Source: Benincasa hispida (taxonomy: Eukaryota > Streptophyta > Magnoliopsida > Cucurbitales > Cucurbitaceae). From it: a stretch of DNA of 64,000 nt. This document shows, in pieces, positions 38,577 to 50,171 of the stretch (positions are counted from its first letter, which is position 1; each line of letters begins with the position of its first letter). The stretch is from assembly GCF_009727055.1 (NCBI RefSeq), contig NC_052351.1, positions 59,936,205 to 60,000,204 of the forward strand, in the 5' to 3' direction. Both the position numbers and the translations under genes were made by a program. The notes under the pieces were generated by a model. That model had not been told where the DNA came from and made no database searches. It worked only from the letters and a program-made list of their open reading frames with translations.

Positions 38577-39401
38577 TAGGGGTGAAAATAAATTTTTCTA
38601 TCAACCCGAACAAATTGCACTAACCAATCCAAATGGTAATCGTTAAATTGAGTTAATTTTGTTTTTGGATTGGGTGTAGGATTAAATAATTTTTTTCGGT
38701 TCACCAAACCAAACCCAAATTATATATATCTTAATAAAAGAAAATATATTCATTTTAGAATGTTAATAATGATTTTTTAAAAATTTGCAATACATATCAT
38801 AAATTATGGATGTTTATGGATTGAGTTGGGTTGAAAGATTTTTTTTAGCCCTAACCCAATTGTTCGAATTATAAATCTTTTCAATCAAAATAATCCTTAA
38901 TAAAAATGAATCCAACTCAATCCAACCATGAAATATTTGGGTTGGGTTGGTTCGGATTAATCGGATCATTTATTTAAAATTTTGTTATAAAAAGAATAAA
39001 ATGTAAATACGTAAAAATCTAATTTAATTGTTTTCATATATTGAATTAAGATTAACAACTTAATTTCAATTTATATAGTGAAAATTTTCTTTCTAAAGCG
39101 TAGATAAACTATTTTAAGAGTTGTTGGAGAATAAATTATTCAAAAAATATTGGAATTAAATAAAATTAAAATCAATATATATATAAATAATTGTATTATA
39201 AGTAATAAAAGAATATATTTTAAAGTTAATAATAAATTCAGGTTTGGTTTGGGTTATATCAGGTGAACTTATGAACCAACCCAACCCATAAAATTTTTAT
39301 TTATTTGAACCCAATCCAACCCAAATGAGTTGATAACTCAACCTTACACGGGATGTGTTAGGTTGATCGATTTTTTCGGGTCATCGGGTTTTTCACCCCT
39401 A
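38577..39401. mobile_element. Terminal-inverted-repeat element upstream of the PIN gene (~825 bp)
   Basis: It starts TAGGGGTGAAAA at 38577 and ends TTTTTCACCCCTA at 39401, a near-perfect inverted repeat. Inside are many AACCCAACCCAA and TTGGGTTGG words on both strands. The flanking TA on each side could be part of the repeat or a TA duplication, so the superfamily is open (hAT-like or Mariner-like). It ends about 370 bp before the PIN start codon, so it lies within the likely promoter. No coding region. Confidence 0.7.
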
Positions 39402-41049
39402 TCATAAATAATTAATATTTAACATTTGAGTTTCACATGATTTTAGTTACTACACATGTGTTGTAGATAAATTTAAGTATTTTAAATTAATAAAAAAATA
39501 ATATTCAATAATCCAACCCAAAATTTGAGGTTAGATTAGGTTAAAGACCTTGTGTTAAGTCAGTTGAGTAGTCAAATTGACCAACTCAAATTTTTGGATT
39601 AATTAAAAAAAAAATCCCACAACCGAGTCGGATCCAATTACACCCCTTAATTTTTTGTTTGTTTTCATTTTTTGTCTTTTTTTTTTCCTAAAAAATGTGG
39701 GTGTTTTCTCTCTTCATTCAAAATATTAGTAATTTTTTAATTAAACTATTGAATTTTTGAAACAATTTTAGGGGACAGTTGAGGTGTAGGTTTGTAATTA
39801 AAAGTATGGTAATAAAATGCATTCAGGCTTATTTGTAGAGTTCTGAGGTTTGAGAATCACCAATGCTCGTATTTAGAAGACCAGGCTTTTAAAACTTGTA
39901 CCTTAAAGTGCAAGTTTTAAAGAATAGATTTGTTTTACTGTTTATGAAACTGAAACTTACAAAAAATCCTACTTGATTTACTTATAGAGTTCTTTGTTCT
40001 ATATTACCTACTTTTTTAAAACGTTTTAAAATAATCTAGTAAATTTTTTAAAACTAATCTATTCTTTTAAAAAGTAATATTATTTTTTTAAATTTTTAAC
40101 TTAGAAGATAACAAATCTGTAAAGGAAATAATTAGTTACACGGTAACTAATGATAGCTCAAATTTTTAAATGTCCAGAATATAGATGTCGAAAATTGCGA
40201 ACGTCCAACATCTTTAGATAGTTATGTTTATTTTGTAGGAATACTTGATCATTGTGTTTGTTTTGCAAGTTTTGCACATGGAAATATTTTACATTTACAT
40301 AATCTTCCAATAATGCCCTTACGAGTATTCATGTGATTTACTCGTTAATTTAATATAATTCAAATTTATATAATATATTTATTTTTTTAATGAATTTAAA
40401 CCTTTTTTATATGTTATTTCTCTGAACAAATTAATGTTTATTACGTTAGCATTTGGTTATAAAATAAATATTAATTTGAATGTGAATTTGATTATATTTT
40501 TAAAAAGAAAATAAAATGAATTACGATGACAAAAATAAAATGATGCAAAAATTATCGAAATGATATCTTCTAGTCTTCAAATAATAACTAAGACAAAAAA
40601 AAAACAAAAAAAACAAATCTCTATAGTTCTTTCTACAAATAAAACATAAAAATTGAATTGAAGTTCCTTCTTCACACAAAATAAAATGTCTTTTACATGT
40701 TTTTCTATCAACTAACTTTACGCTACCAATAACTATAATATACATTTTCTTTAGTAAGAATGTATAATGGGTATGAACACGATCTTTTCTAAAACTATAC
40801 CTACTTGAATTTTTTGAGCATCTATTAGCTCATCAACATCTACTAGCTCAATATATATATATATATAAGTTCTCCTTTTAGAAACAACAGTTTGAATGTC
40901 AAAATACTTAATTATCTTACCAATGTTCTCAGTGTTTTCTCATTAATTACACCCACGTTATCCAAAGATGTAGTCACAATTTCAACTAATTTATCTTCAT
41001 TCTTTATTTTTCCTTTGATAATTTATGAGAAGTATTAGATTAGGTTGGA
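39402..41049. other. AT-rich intergenic DNA
   Basis: 39830-39960 resembles a low-copy repeat. A TA run lies at 40850-40867. The minus-strand 74-codon frame at 40521-40745 has no recognisable product. No gene seen. Confidence 0.4.
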
Positions 41050-41189
41050 AAGACTTGAATCATGTTCATCCATGAACTTAGAATCAAACTCATCAAACTC
41101 CTGTTTGGGGCCTACTTACTTCTTTAGGTGGATGTAGCACATAACAATCACTAAAGTTATCCCACATCCCATGATTTATCTCCATAACT

Positions 41190-41725
41190 ACTTTCTCAAC
41201 CATATTTTCTGTTGTTTCATCTCTTAGATCGTTAGCTCGATCTTTGTCAAATATTATTGTCATTTCATCTAAGTATGAAAAAATGACTTGTTACACATCC
41301 CTTTTGCACTAGGGTGATTCTCTGCAACAAAATTTATGCAGTATTGTATTAATAACAAAAAGTATATTATTGAATGTAATGATAATTAGAATATCATATT
41401 TACTTGCATATCTTAACCCAATCACTAAACACATCTTTTGAACAACTTTTCTTTCTTTCATTCTAACAAAAAAATACTTCAATTTGGTCTCAACATTTCT
41501 GTAATTGCATTAAATTGCTTCTCCAAAAATTTCACTCTTGATTTTATATGAGGTTGAGCCTTCATCTCACATCCAAGCAACTTTAACTTCATCATTTTCT
41601 CAACTTTTTGTAGATAGCGTGATCTAAATATTCCATTTTCGCAACGTCATTGGCTTAGATTTACTAACTCCCTTAGATATTCAAACAATTTGCCATTCTT
41701 TTCTTTAGTCCAAACATGTTTTTTG
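41190..41725 (-). pseudogene. Myb/SANT-like DNA-binding gene remnant (PIF/Harbinger-associated)
   Basis: On the minus strand the frame reads VWTKEKNGKLFEYLRELVNL, then YLQKVEKMMKLKLLGCEM and PHIKSRVKFLEKQFNAITEM. This is the pattern of the plant Myb/SANT-like domain proteins that accompany PIF/Harbinger transposases (typically WTxEE..., L...PGCxI, PHIESRVKTLKKQYNAI). Further along (about 41275-41190) DEMTIIFDKDRAND continues the family's second conserved block. Several in-frame stops show it is dead. In the living element this protein helps the transposase bind the transposon ends. Confidence 0.75.
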
Positions 41726-42059
41726 TTTGAATTCTATCTATATTATCATTGCCTTCTACATCTATAAGTTTTGAATTCAAAATTAACAATTAATTGAATA
41801 AAGTATCAACACTATTACATAAGTATATATTGATTATAAGATGCACAATACAACATAATCATACGATCAAATTTATATAACACAAAAAAGTAGAATAATA
41901 ACATTTTAATACGCTTGGTTATAAAAATTATAGTTAACTAATTAAGAAATCTAAATTAATGAATTATGGAAAAAAATATACATGCCTAAAAATTTAAATA
42001 GTAGTACATCCATTATACGTTAAGAAATTCATTTCGTACTATATTTCTATTCATCATAC

Positions 42060-43215
42060 ATCTCTTGTACTATGTTATCTTGCCAAGCATTCCACTACTT
42101 CAATGTTTCCACACAAGTGATGGATCTAATTCAGATTTAACTCAATTTGTTTAACCAACTCATCTTCTATTGGATCAATGAACATATCCTATCTAATTAA
42201 GTTATGGAGCAAACAACAAATTGTTATTATTCTACATTAAACTTTGATAGGGTAGTATGGCTTTGATCTAAGAATAACTCATCTTCCCTTAAGAAGGCTA
42301 AAGACCCTCTAAATCACATTCTTTGTAGAAGAATGTTCCATGTTGAAAAACTCCTCTAATGATATTGGTGTATGATCTTGTTGCCATTCATTTAAATAAT
42401 GTTGTCATCTATATGGTGTTAAAAACCTCTCTCCATTTGTATAACCAACATCACATAAGTAATACAATCCTACAAATTGATAGAATCAATTAGAAAAAGA
42501 AATAACATATACACACGTTATGAGAAAATTTGAACTCTATTCATGTAGTTACTGTCCTTTGGACTTTTAACTTGTTCCTTCTCGATATAGCATCTCTTAA
42601 TACTCTATAATATGAAGTCGATCCTTCCCATCCAAGTAAGACATAAATAAATTTCATATATTGGGTACAAACACCAACATTGTGCCCATTTCATTCTTTG
42701 TTGTTTTATATCTAGGTTTGTGAATGATATTGACATTAGTCTTAATACGTGTTCCATCTAATGCTTCCAAATAATTCTAAAAAAAATAAACAAAAAAAAA
42801 TTATTGCTTTATCTCATTCAAACAAGTATCACTAATGACAAACATTAATTAAGCTTATTACTTCAAGTCATACCTCAAACCATCTCCACTTTCCATTCAA
42901 TGAATTTGTAGGTAGAAGATCGGATTTTTGAGATATTCATGAAGCCCCAGTATCAAATTAAGAATTTTTTTTTATTAAAGCCTCTACTACACTTGATCAC
43001 ACAAATATCTATGCACCACTATTTTTTTACATCACGTGTAATGATGTATAAAAAAATTGCTACCATTTATTTTTTCTATATGTTTGCTTCCATTTAACTT
43101 ACCTACAGTTTTGAGTTTATGACAAAGTATATTCAATGTTCTTCTATTCACACACGTATTCTCAAAACATGCCTAATCGCTCTCATGTATCAATCTGTGA
43201 ACATTGGGTTGTCTA
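42060..43215 (-). pseudogene. PIF/Harbinger transposase remnant (DDE_Tnp_4 type)
   Basis: From 43215 downward the minus strand shows LWIRQPNVHRLIHESD, a stop, then ENTCVNRRTLNILCHKLKTV (N-terminal HTH region). Near 42780-42670 it gives LEALDGTRIKTNVNIIHKPR (first catalytic Asp of the DDE triad). Near 42470-42410 it gives YYLCDVGYTNGERFLTPYR (second Asp). Near 42330 it gives SSTKNVI, a stop, then RVFSLLKGR. The catalytic Glu of the NVIERxFGLLK motif is now TAG. Other stops and gaps are scattered through. Family assignment is from these motifs in the correct order. The element's terminal repeats and duplication were not found. Confidence 0.85.
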
Positions 43216-45149
43216 ATCCATAATTTAAAGAATGCACCTTCCCCTCTTATTTATTTATAATTATGCGCGCTTCTTGCATGCAATAATTAATAATAACAAT
43301 AAACTCAAAAATTACACTTGATTCAACAGGGCTATTTCACAAATTAACATTGTCATAGTAAGATGATTTATATATAAAAGAATATAAATATACTTTTCAT
43401 AAATAAGCTTCAAAACATCAACCATATGAATACTAAATTTACCTCCTTAATGTCTCCAACAATTAAGAAAACTTTAGCTAGAAAACTATCCCATCAACAC
43501 CTTTTCAATGATAAATATTAAAAATAAATTAATTAATTTACAACTGATAAAAACGTAGAATTTAATTAAAAAAAAAAAGAGAATCTAATCGATAAAAAAT
43601 ACAAATATATATTAAAAGTACATAATCTAATTGGCAGGAAATGAAAATACAAAAATTAATTTTAAAAAATCAAAGTAGAAAATCGAATTTGAAGACAATG
43701 AAAATAAAGAATCTAATTTGAAATAAAAGTAATACAAAATCTAACCTTGCATTATAGATTTTTTTTTCTTAGTGTCTTAGAATAGAAGTTCGTTAAACCT
43801 TGGCTTAAGTTGAGAATCTAATTATTCATTCAATACAAACTTTAAGAGTTTAAAGATTCATTAGACAGTATTTTAAATTAAAAAAATTTATTGTATAAAG
43901 AATTAAAAATTTAGGAAAATTAATAGACACTTTTAAAATTAAAATCTGATAAAATGGCAATTGCTTAGGAAGCCTTTTAGTTCTCAGTTTGATTTTGTAG
44001 CTTGAATTAATTTTAGGAAAAAAAAACACAGAACTTTAATTGTGGTTTATACTCAATAAAGAAGACAATTAACATATCTTATTTCTAGAATAACAAAATA
44101 CACACATATATGCTAATTAAAGGTGAATTTAGAGTTACTCGATTAATCATAATTGTATTTTCTATTTGAGAAATTATTGTTTATCTAAATAATTATGGTA
44201 TATATCTTTTTCTATTTATTTTACTGTTAAATTCTTATATGCATAGTTGATATTTTGAATAAAGGTAAATGTTTCTAATATATATTGAAAGAAAATTCAG
44301 GTAATGACAGACAATGTCTGTTATTTTTAGTTCTATTATTTAAAATAAAAAAAAATGATCTCACAAATAGTTAATAAACAATATTTTAACAAAAATGGAA
44401 TTAGATAGTCATTTTGGTTCTGATTCTCGATCAATTACTTAATAAAAATCACCTATCAAAGAATTCTTATAAAATCAATTTTAACTCATGCCAAATATCA
44501 TCATTTTAAGAAAAATGATCTTGACGAGAAAAACCACTTCCAAACATATCCTCAGTCAACCCCTCATCTTTGCGACGATAATAAAATCCCCAATTGAAGT
44601 TGTTGATCAAGGCGGAGATGTTTGTGGTGAAGAAGGTCGAGTTATCGTAAATTGAGAAATCATGGTTGTTATCGAAGGTTGAGAAAAATATTAATTATTG
44701 TTTTTGTTTTTTTTTTTTTTAAAAAAAATATATAAAAAGCACTAAAAAATAAAAATGCAAAAAAAAGAGGGAAATTTGATAAGATTTAAAATTGAAGATT
44801 ATATCCAAATTTGATATTTGGAAAAATAGATTACATTTGTTTTTTAAATTAAAAGAGTGTAGGGAGATAATTGAGAAGAAAACCAAGATTTATGTTAAAA
44901 AATAAGAACAAAATTAGTCATAGTGTAACTGAAAATCCAACTAAAAGCATTTTAAGGTTGATCAAAATTCAAAACACATGGGAGAGAGCATGCTAGTTAT
45001 TTTTATTCCCTATTAAACCTCAGGACTGGCTATCAACCATAATTTCCCAACTTTAATATGAATTTTGGTTTGACTATACTTTTCAAATGTATAATGTTAG
45101 TTCTTATATTTTTAATGAATCTTAAATTTAATTCTTTAAAGTTAATTAA

Positions 45150-45182
<33 letters not shown>

Positions 45183-45479
45183 TTCATGAAATAAAATAAT
45201 TGTAAACATGTTACCAAAATTTATAGTCAAAAGGCTAATAGATAATTTTTTTTAGAGAAATTAACTATAAACTAAAAGTTTTGGATATTTAAAATTACAA
45301 AGAAAAAATTGAACAAAGTACAAAGTACATAAAAATAGTATCTTAACCTAGTTTTCATTAAGGGTACAAAGTAAAAATAGATGGTTATTGTCTTCCTACT
45401 AATTTATTATATTTTTTTGAAAAAAGAAAATCATTAAACTACAACCAAATTGTAATTAAACTCCTCATTTTGAACAATG
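43216..45479. other. AT-rich intergenic DNA
   Basis: No gene. 45148-45183 is an AAT trinucleotide microsatellite. 45040-45340 has 'TTTAGTTC...TATA' words like the inverted-repeat element at 10968, facing an AAAGTACA...AAAATAGT region, and may be an old MITE. 44555-44690 is slightly GC-richer but unidentified. Confidence 0.4.
45148..45183. repeat. (AAT)n microsatellite
   Basis: About twelve uninterrupted AAT units. Confidence 0.95.
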
Positions 45480-46499
45480 GGCACCTAACTTGTATAAAAA
45501 TAATTTCAATAGGCTTCTCCACCTTCAGGGAAAGAACCTAGGGATCAAAACTACAACCATAGCATGCGGCAGAGGGTGGACGACAAAATTACTCGAATGC
45601 TTACAAAATACAAAAGAAACAACTTTCAAACGATATGAAAGCACAATAGATGTTATTGAAACATGCTCGTAGACTGCTCTCTAAAAACACATATGATATC
45701 CACCGAATTAAACTCCACCAACAAAAGATTGATTCAACTATTTTCTTAGATGGAGAAGCGAAATAAGAAAACTCTAATAATTTTCCCTTTTAGGGCTTTA
45801 ATGGACGAACTCTTATCAAAACACTTGAACCCAACATAGATAGGAGAGCGACGAGAGTCACGAAGAACCCACCCTAAATTGTTTATCTTGTTTTTGCCCC
45901 ACCAGAAGGCATGTAGATTGAGCTTACAACAACCACTCAAGGCAGAGGCTATAAATCCCAACTCTTGCAACTCTCTAATCTAACGAAATTAGATAACACA
46001 ATGGTCTCAATGGGGTCAACAAGAAGGTAATATTCTATCAACTTGAACATGTGATGAATAGCAATCTTTTCGCCACCAGACTCCGAGGATAAAAGTTGAT
46101 TTATGAAATTCCAAAGGTTGCACAAGATAATTATCTTCTCCAGCGGGTCCTCTTCCCTGCATGGGGCAAAAGGAGGCAAGTAAGTTATTAATATTGTAGA
46201 GAACATTGAAGAAGGCTCCTCTTGGGAAGAATAAAGGTAAGCACTTTAGACAGAGATGATGCCTTTGTTGTCTCTGCTCCAAATAATCTCGTCTTTTGAC
46301 TGTTGATTCCCTAGAGAGGTTTTGAGGAGAATATATATATATATCCTCAATGTTGATGGCAAGAAAGTTCTCTTTTATCAAATACTTGTAAAAGAAAATA
46401 GCATGGGTTCCATCACGACTAGGGGCTTTCGACAGGTTCTTACTCTTCAGCACCGCTTCAATCCCCTCCCATGTAAATGGTTTGACCAACTCCCTACTA
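45480..46499 (-). pseudogene. LINE (non-LTR retrotransposon) ORF2 remnant, downstream part
   Basis: LINE ORF2 makes endonuclease and reverse transcriptase. At 46489-46400 the minus strand reads KPFTWEGIEAVLKSKNLSKA then PSRDGTHAIFFYKYL, matching the RT N-terminal pattern 'EEI...L...NKAPGPDGF...F'. At 45905-45790 the frame has HAFWWGKNKINN, GWVLRDSRRSPI and YVGFKCFDKSSSIKALKGK, the post-RT block of plant LINEs (FWWG...W...GGLGF). The catalytic RT core between them is missing. The upstream part resumes at 56222-56485, on the other side of the CACTA insertion. Confidence 0.75.
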
Positions 46500-46550
46500 T
46501 ATCATTACAAGAATTCTGGGCTTTAATGTCGGTTTAAAACCAACATTAAA

Positions 46551-46719
46551 GGGCTTTAATGTCGGTTGATAGCCGACATTAAAGATAGTGTTATAAAAGG
46601 TCTTTAATGTCGGTTTTAAACCGACATTGTACACCATCTTCAATGTTGGTGTAAAACTGACATTAAAGACCTTTCATAACACTATCTTTATTGTCGGTTA
46701 TCAACCGACATTAAAGCCC
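46551..46719. repeat. Subterminal hairpin at the CACTA left end
   Basis: Left arm 46551-46629 and right arm 46640-46719 are complementary over about 80 bp with a few mismatches, with a ~10-bp loop (ACACCATCT region). The arms are built of CTTTAATGTCGGTT units. The left terminal repeat itself (46516-46535) also pairs with 46704-46722. Confidence 0.88.
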
Positions 46720-46727
46720 AGAATCCA

Positions 46728-47263
46728 TGTCCCTTTTTTTCAATTATTGTCCGTTTTTTTTAAAATTCCATTGTCGAATCTATTTTTGCTTTATTTTAAT
46801 TTGGATAAAGAAATTTTATCCAAATTAAATTAAACTTGGACTAAGAAATTCGATTAATACATTCTCAAACACTACAAATTCAGATCATTATATATGAGAA
46901 AAACAAATCCCAAATTACAGGAACCATAAATTCATATTTCAAGTAAACATCAACACTATAAATGAATATGCCCTTCACAGTCTGTAATTTTTTGTTATTT
47001 CTAGAACTGGAAGTAACCCAAATTAAGGGGACAAAAAAAGGTGTTAATCAATACACTAGATATTCTAATGAAATTTCTGCACAATTTTTCAGTCACCAAC
47101 ACTTCAACAAAATTGGTTGCCGATGAAGTAATCTCATTGCACGAAAGTCCTCATGAACTCAGAAAAACCTTGAACTTTGGAAATTTTATTTGAATAATTG
47201 CAAGAAATAGTAATGAGAATATGCCGCTTCATCGTGCTCTAGTATAGCATCCGAGAAAGAAAA
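46728..47263. other. CACTA interior, AT-rich, no gene recognised
   Basis: Follows the subterminal hairpin. TTTTATTTTAATTTGGATAAAG at 46791 is faced at once by TTTATCCAAATTAAAT, a short inverted repeat. Nothing coding seen. Confidence 0.4.
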
Positions 47264-47781
47264 TTACTGCTTAAAGTAGGTGAAACTGGGGGCTTCATTG
47301 GAAGAAAGAGACCAATGTGGTGAGAGAGAGACCACTTTTCCAATGACAATTAAAGTAGGTGAAACCAACTCTGCTGCTTTGATATCATCTGCAAGATCCT
47401 TCAGTTGGGCAAAAACCTGCGCAAACGTAATAGATTCAAGCAAGATCTGCTATAGACAGTCACTACCAAAATGAAATGAAAAGACTTAAGTGAAAGCATG
47501 CCCTGTCCCTTGATATATAAACGTCTAGCAGCAGATGTTCACTAAAAATTTACCTAGACACAGACAAGAAAATAGACATGAAATATCTTCTGGTTTAAGT
47601 TGAGTATATGATTCGAACCCTACCCAACCTAGGACAAAAGTTGAAGACAAATGAGAATAGTGCTTACAGTTTTTTGTTGGGGTGTTGTCCCTCGTTTCAC
47701 GGCAGCGGCTGGGGTATCAGGGGACAAATCATGATGCATCAACTTAAGGACTAGAGATGGAAGAGTGGATAGATCCTTTCT
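47264..47781 (-). pseudogene. Captured fragment of uroporphyrinogen-III C-methyltransferase (SUMT/UPM1)
   Basis: The parent enzyme methylates uroporphyrinogen III to make precorrin-2 for siroheme, in plastids. Two minus-strand exons are present. About 47781-47668 reads DLSTLPSLVLKLMHHD then LSPDTPAAAVKRGTTPQQKT up to a donor ACT|GTAAGC. 47416-47264 reads VFAQLKDLADDIKAAELVS then PTLIVIGKVVSLSPHWSL to a TAA stop. TPAxxVxRGTTPQQ and SPTLIxxGxVVxLSPxW are SUMT C-terminal signatures. Joining at the splice sites keeps the frame, so this was taken from genomic DNA with an intron. The N-terminal catalytic half is absent. Same strand as the other captured pieces. It is unlikely to be an active enzyme, though it could be transcribed from a transposon promoter. 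Confidence 0.82.
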
Positions 47782-48084
47782 ATTAGAAAGAGTTTGTAAT
47801 TTTCCTTTCTCCAGCTTTCTATTGCTTCTGATCATATAAGAAGTGGAATATTATAACAACTAACAAGAAATATCATGCACGAGATTAAAAGTCTTCAACC
47901 TTGAAAGATCTACATAAATTTCAGTAAGATAACAGATGATTGATGCAGCATAAATTGCATGTATGCGCTAACCTAAAACTTCAGCAAAGGAATATACCAA
48001 CCATTAAATATTGCAACAATGAATGTGTAAATAGGGTATAGAATATTCAACACATTTTTAATGTTATGAAGATAGAGGCATGCT
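47782..48084. other. CACTA interior next to the nested LTR
   Basis: Intron-like AT-rich sequence, possibly more of the captured SUMT locus. No exon was recognised. Confidence 0.35.
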
Positions 48085-48089
48085 TGAAC

Positions 48090-50166
48090 TGAAGAAACTC
48101 TTATACAAGAGTACTCTGAGCGGAAGCGGATCTTTCCAAAAGTATTGTGACAGAATTACCACATTTACATTCAAACAAACAGATATGCATCATACTGTAA
48201 AATTATCGACATGCTTTAAGAAAATAACAAACAAGAGAACAAGGAAACTTACCAGTTGAAGACTCTTTCTTCTCGGAAAATCTCGCTCTCTCCATGAACA
48301 GAAGCTCTTGCACTCGTTGGAATGTCAGGCTATCGTTCACCAACACCCGATCGTCTACCACGAATGGACTCCACACGAACAGACAAAGATAGGGATGACA
48401 CCACCACTTGGAATTCTTAGTATTCTCGATGTGAGAATCCAAAGAATGGGCTCTGTTCGGATTTGGTAGAGAGGAAGAAGAAAAAAGATCGTATACAATG
48501 ATCAAGCAAGTGGAAAAACCTAGCATCTATCGTATATACAAGATGCTCGATCGTTTAAGTGAAGTACATGATCGTGTAGGAAAAGGTAAGCGATCGTCTA
48601 TACGATCATTTAGTAAAAGCTCGGCGCTAAGCGATCATTTAGTAGATGGCGCGGGCATGTAAGCAATCGTCTAGTAAACTCGAGCTATCATATAGTCTCT
48701 GATTTACTAGGCGATAGGCAACAAACACCTTTTGTGAGTAATTAAACTTGTTCATTTGTAAAATGAAAACAATTTTCATTTTATTCTTCAGTTACAAAAA
48801 CTGAATGGAACTTTCCACTAACGCACAGTTATGGAGAAAACGACGACCAATTATCTCATAATTGTCCAATTAAAAAAATAATAAATTTAATCATATTATA
48901 TTCATTAATCTATAGTTTAATATCATATATCAACTATAGTGTTTTTTCCTCCACTAGATATAAATCATATTTATATCCTTTTTCCTCCAAATTAATGTAT
49001 CTCATACATAAAGTCAATTATATCAAGTATAATTAACCAGTTTAATCATATCATATATAATCGAACTCCCTCTTGTCAATTTGAACATTTCGAACTGACC
49101 CAAAAATTGATTCTCAACTTGAATCCATTAAGCTACCAAGGAGACCTCATGGACCTATGGCTCGAAGCTCCAACGATACTTGAATAACTGACTAAACTCT
49201 TTAGCCACGAGATCCACCATCCATTAACTGCCAGACATTCTACAAAAGACCGACAGTTGAACTCTCCTTACCACTGATATATTTCTGTGTCCATCGGATA
49301 TAACCAATAAACAGTACGATAACCCTTCACAGATACTTGTAAGAACAGTTGGGCCAAATTACCGTTTTGCCCCTGTAGTTACATCTAACTCCTTAAATAC
49401 CACTTATCCCTCTAATGAACAATACAACATAATCCTACTATGCGTGGACACCTCTCGGGCCATGAGAAGGTGTGTGACGCCACATCGTTCAAGCCTTGGG
49501 ATTAGCCCTTAAGGGAGCAATCTATCTACTTACCTCTGCTTCGGGGAAGGAGTGAATTCCATCTTGTGTAGCTGAGTTTCCAGCTTCCAAATCAAACGAA
49601 TCCTCAAAGTAGTAGGTTTGAGTCGGCGACCTGGCCACTCGCACCCATGCAAATCAAAGGACCGCCCTCAATGGTAGGAGTTCCCAACTCACTCAGGATT
49701 GAGGTCATGTTACCTACGATCATCCTACTGAAGTGAAGTCTCTGTCATGAACGACATTGTATAACGAGGCGTTAACACTTTGTACAAGACGCCTCCACTC
49801 GCATGTCCTCACACGAACGATCAGGATCAAACCATATGTAGCAAGTCACAACAGTTGTAACTATTCTACAAAGCGAGCCGCATCCATAGCATTACTACGA
49901 TAAGGTTTCACTCCTATATCCATATATTACAGACTATTTTGGTTATCACTTAAGACATGATCCACTTGTATGTCACCACATACATACTTAAGTTACATAA
50001 TGATAACCAGGGATTTTAGTTTATTGGTTTGTGGTAAAGCAAATAAAACATCCAATGTGCAAAGTCAAGTAGTGAAGAAAATATCATATATTATACATCA
50101 CAAGTGTTCGAACAAAATGTGTTTACAAACTACAGGACATGAGACTTTAGGACATCATCCTCAACA
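48090..50166 (-). mobile_element. Solo LTR, family A, nested in the CACTA element (~2,077 bp)
   Basis: Read on the minus strand it starts TGTTGAGGATGATGTCCTAA and ends near GTTTCTTCA, with TG...CA termini. Long blocks match 1899-3848 in the same order (for example AATTCACTCCT..., then GATTGCTCCCTTAAGGGCTA). The end at 48090 (TGAAGAAAC on the plus strand) is the same word that begins the family copy at 59773. Flanks TGAAC (48085-48089) and TGGAC (50167-50171) differ by one base, so the duplication is only probable. 48520-48720 holds repeated CGATCGTCTA and ACGATCATTTAG words. No internal region, hence solo. Confidence 0.75.
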
Positions 50167-50171
50167 TGGAC

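Noticed and set aside
46016..46489. 157-codon minus-strand ORF as a host gene
   Set aside because: Its first 45 residues are LINE reverse-transcriptase sequence and the rest is out of the LINE frame.
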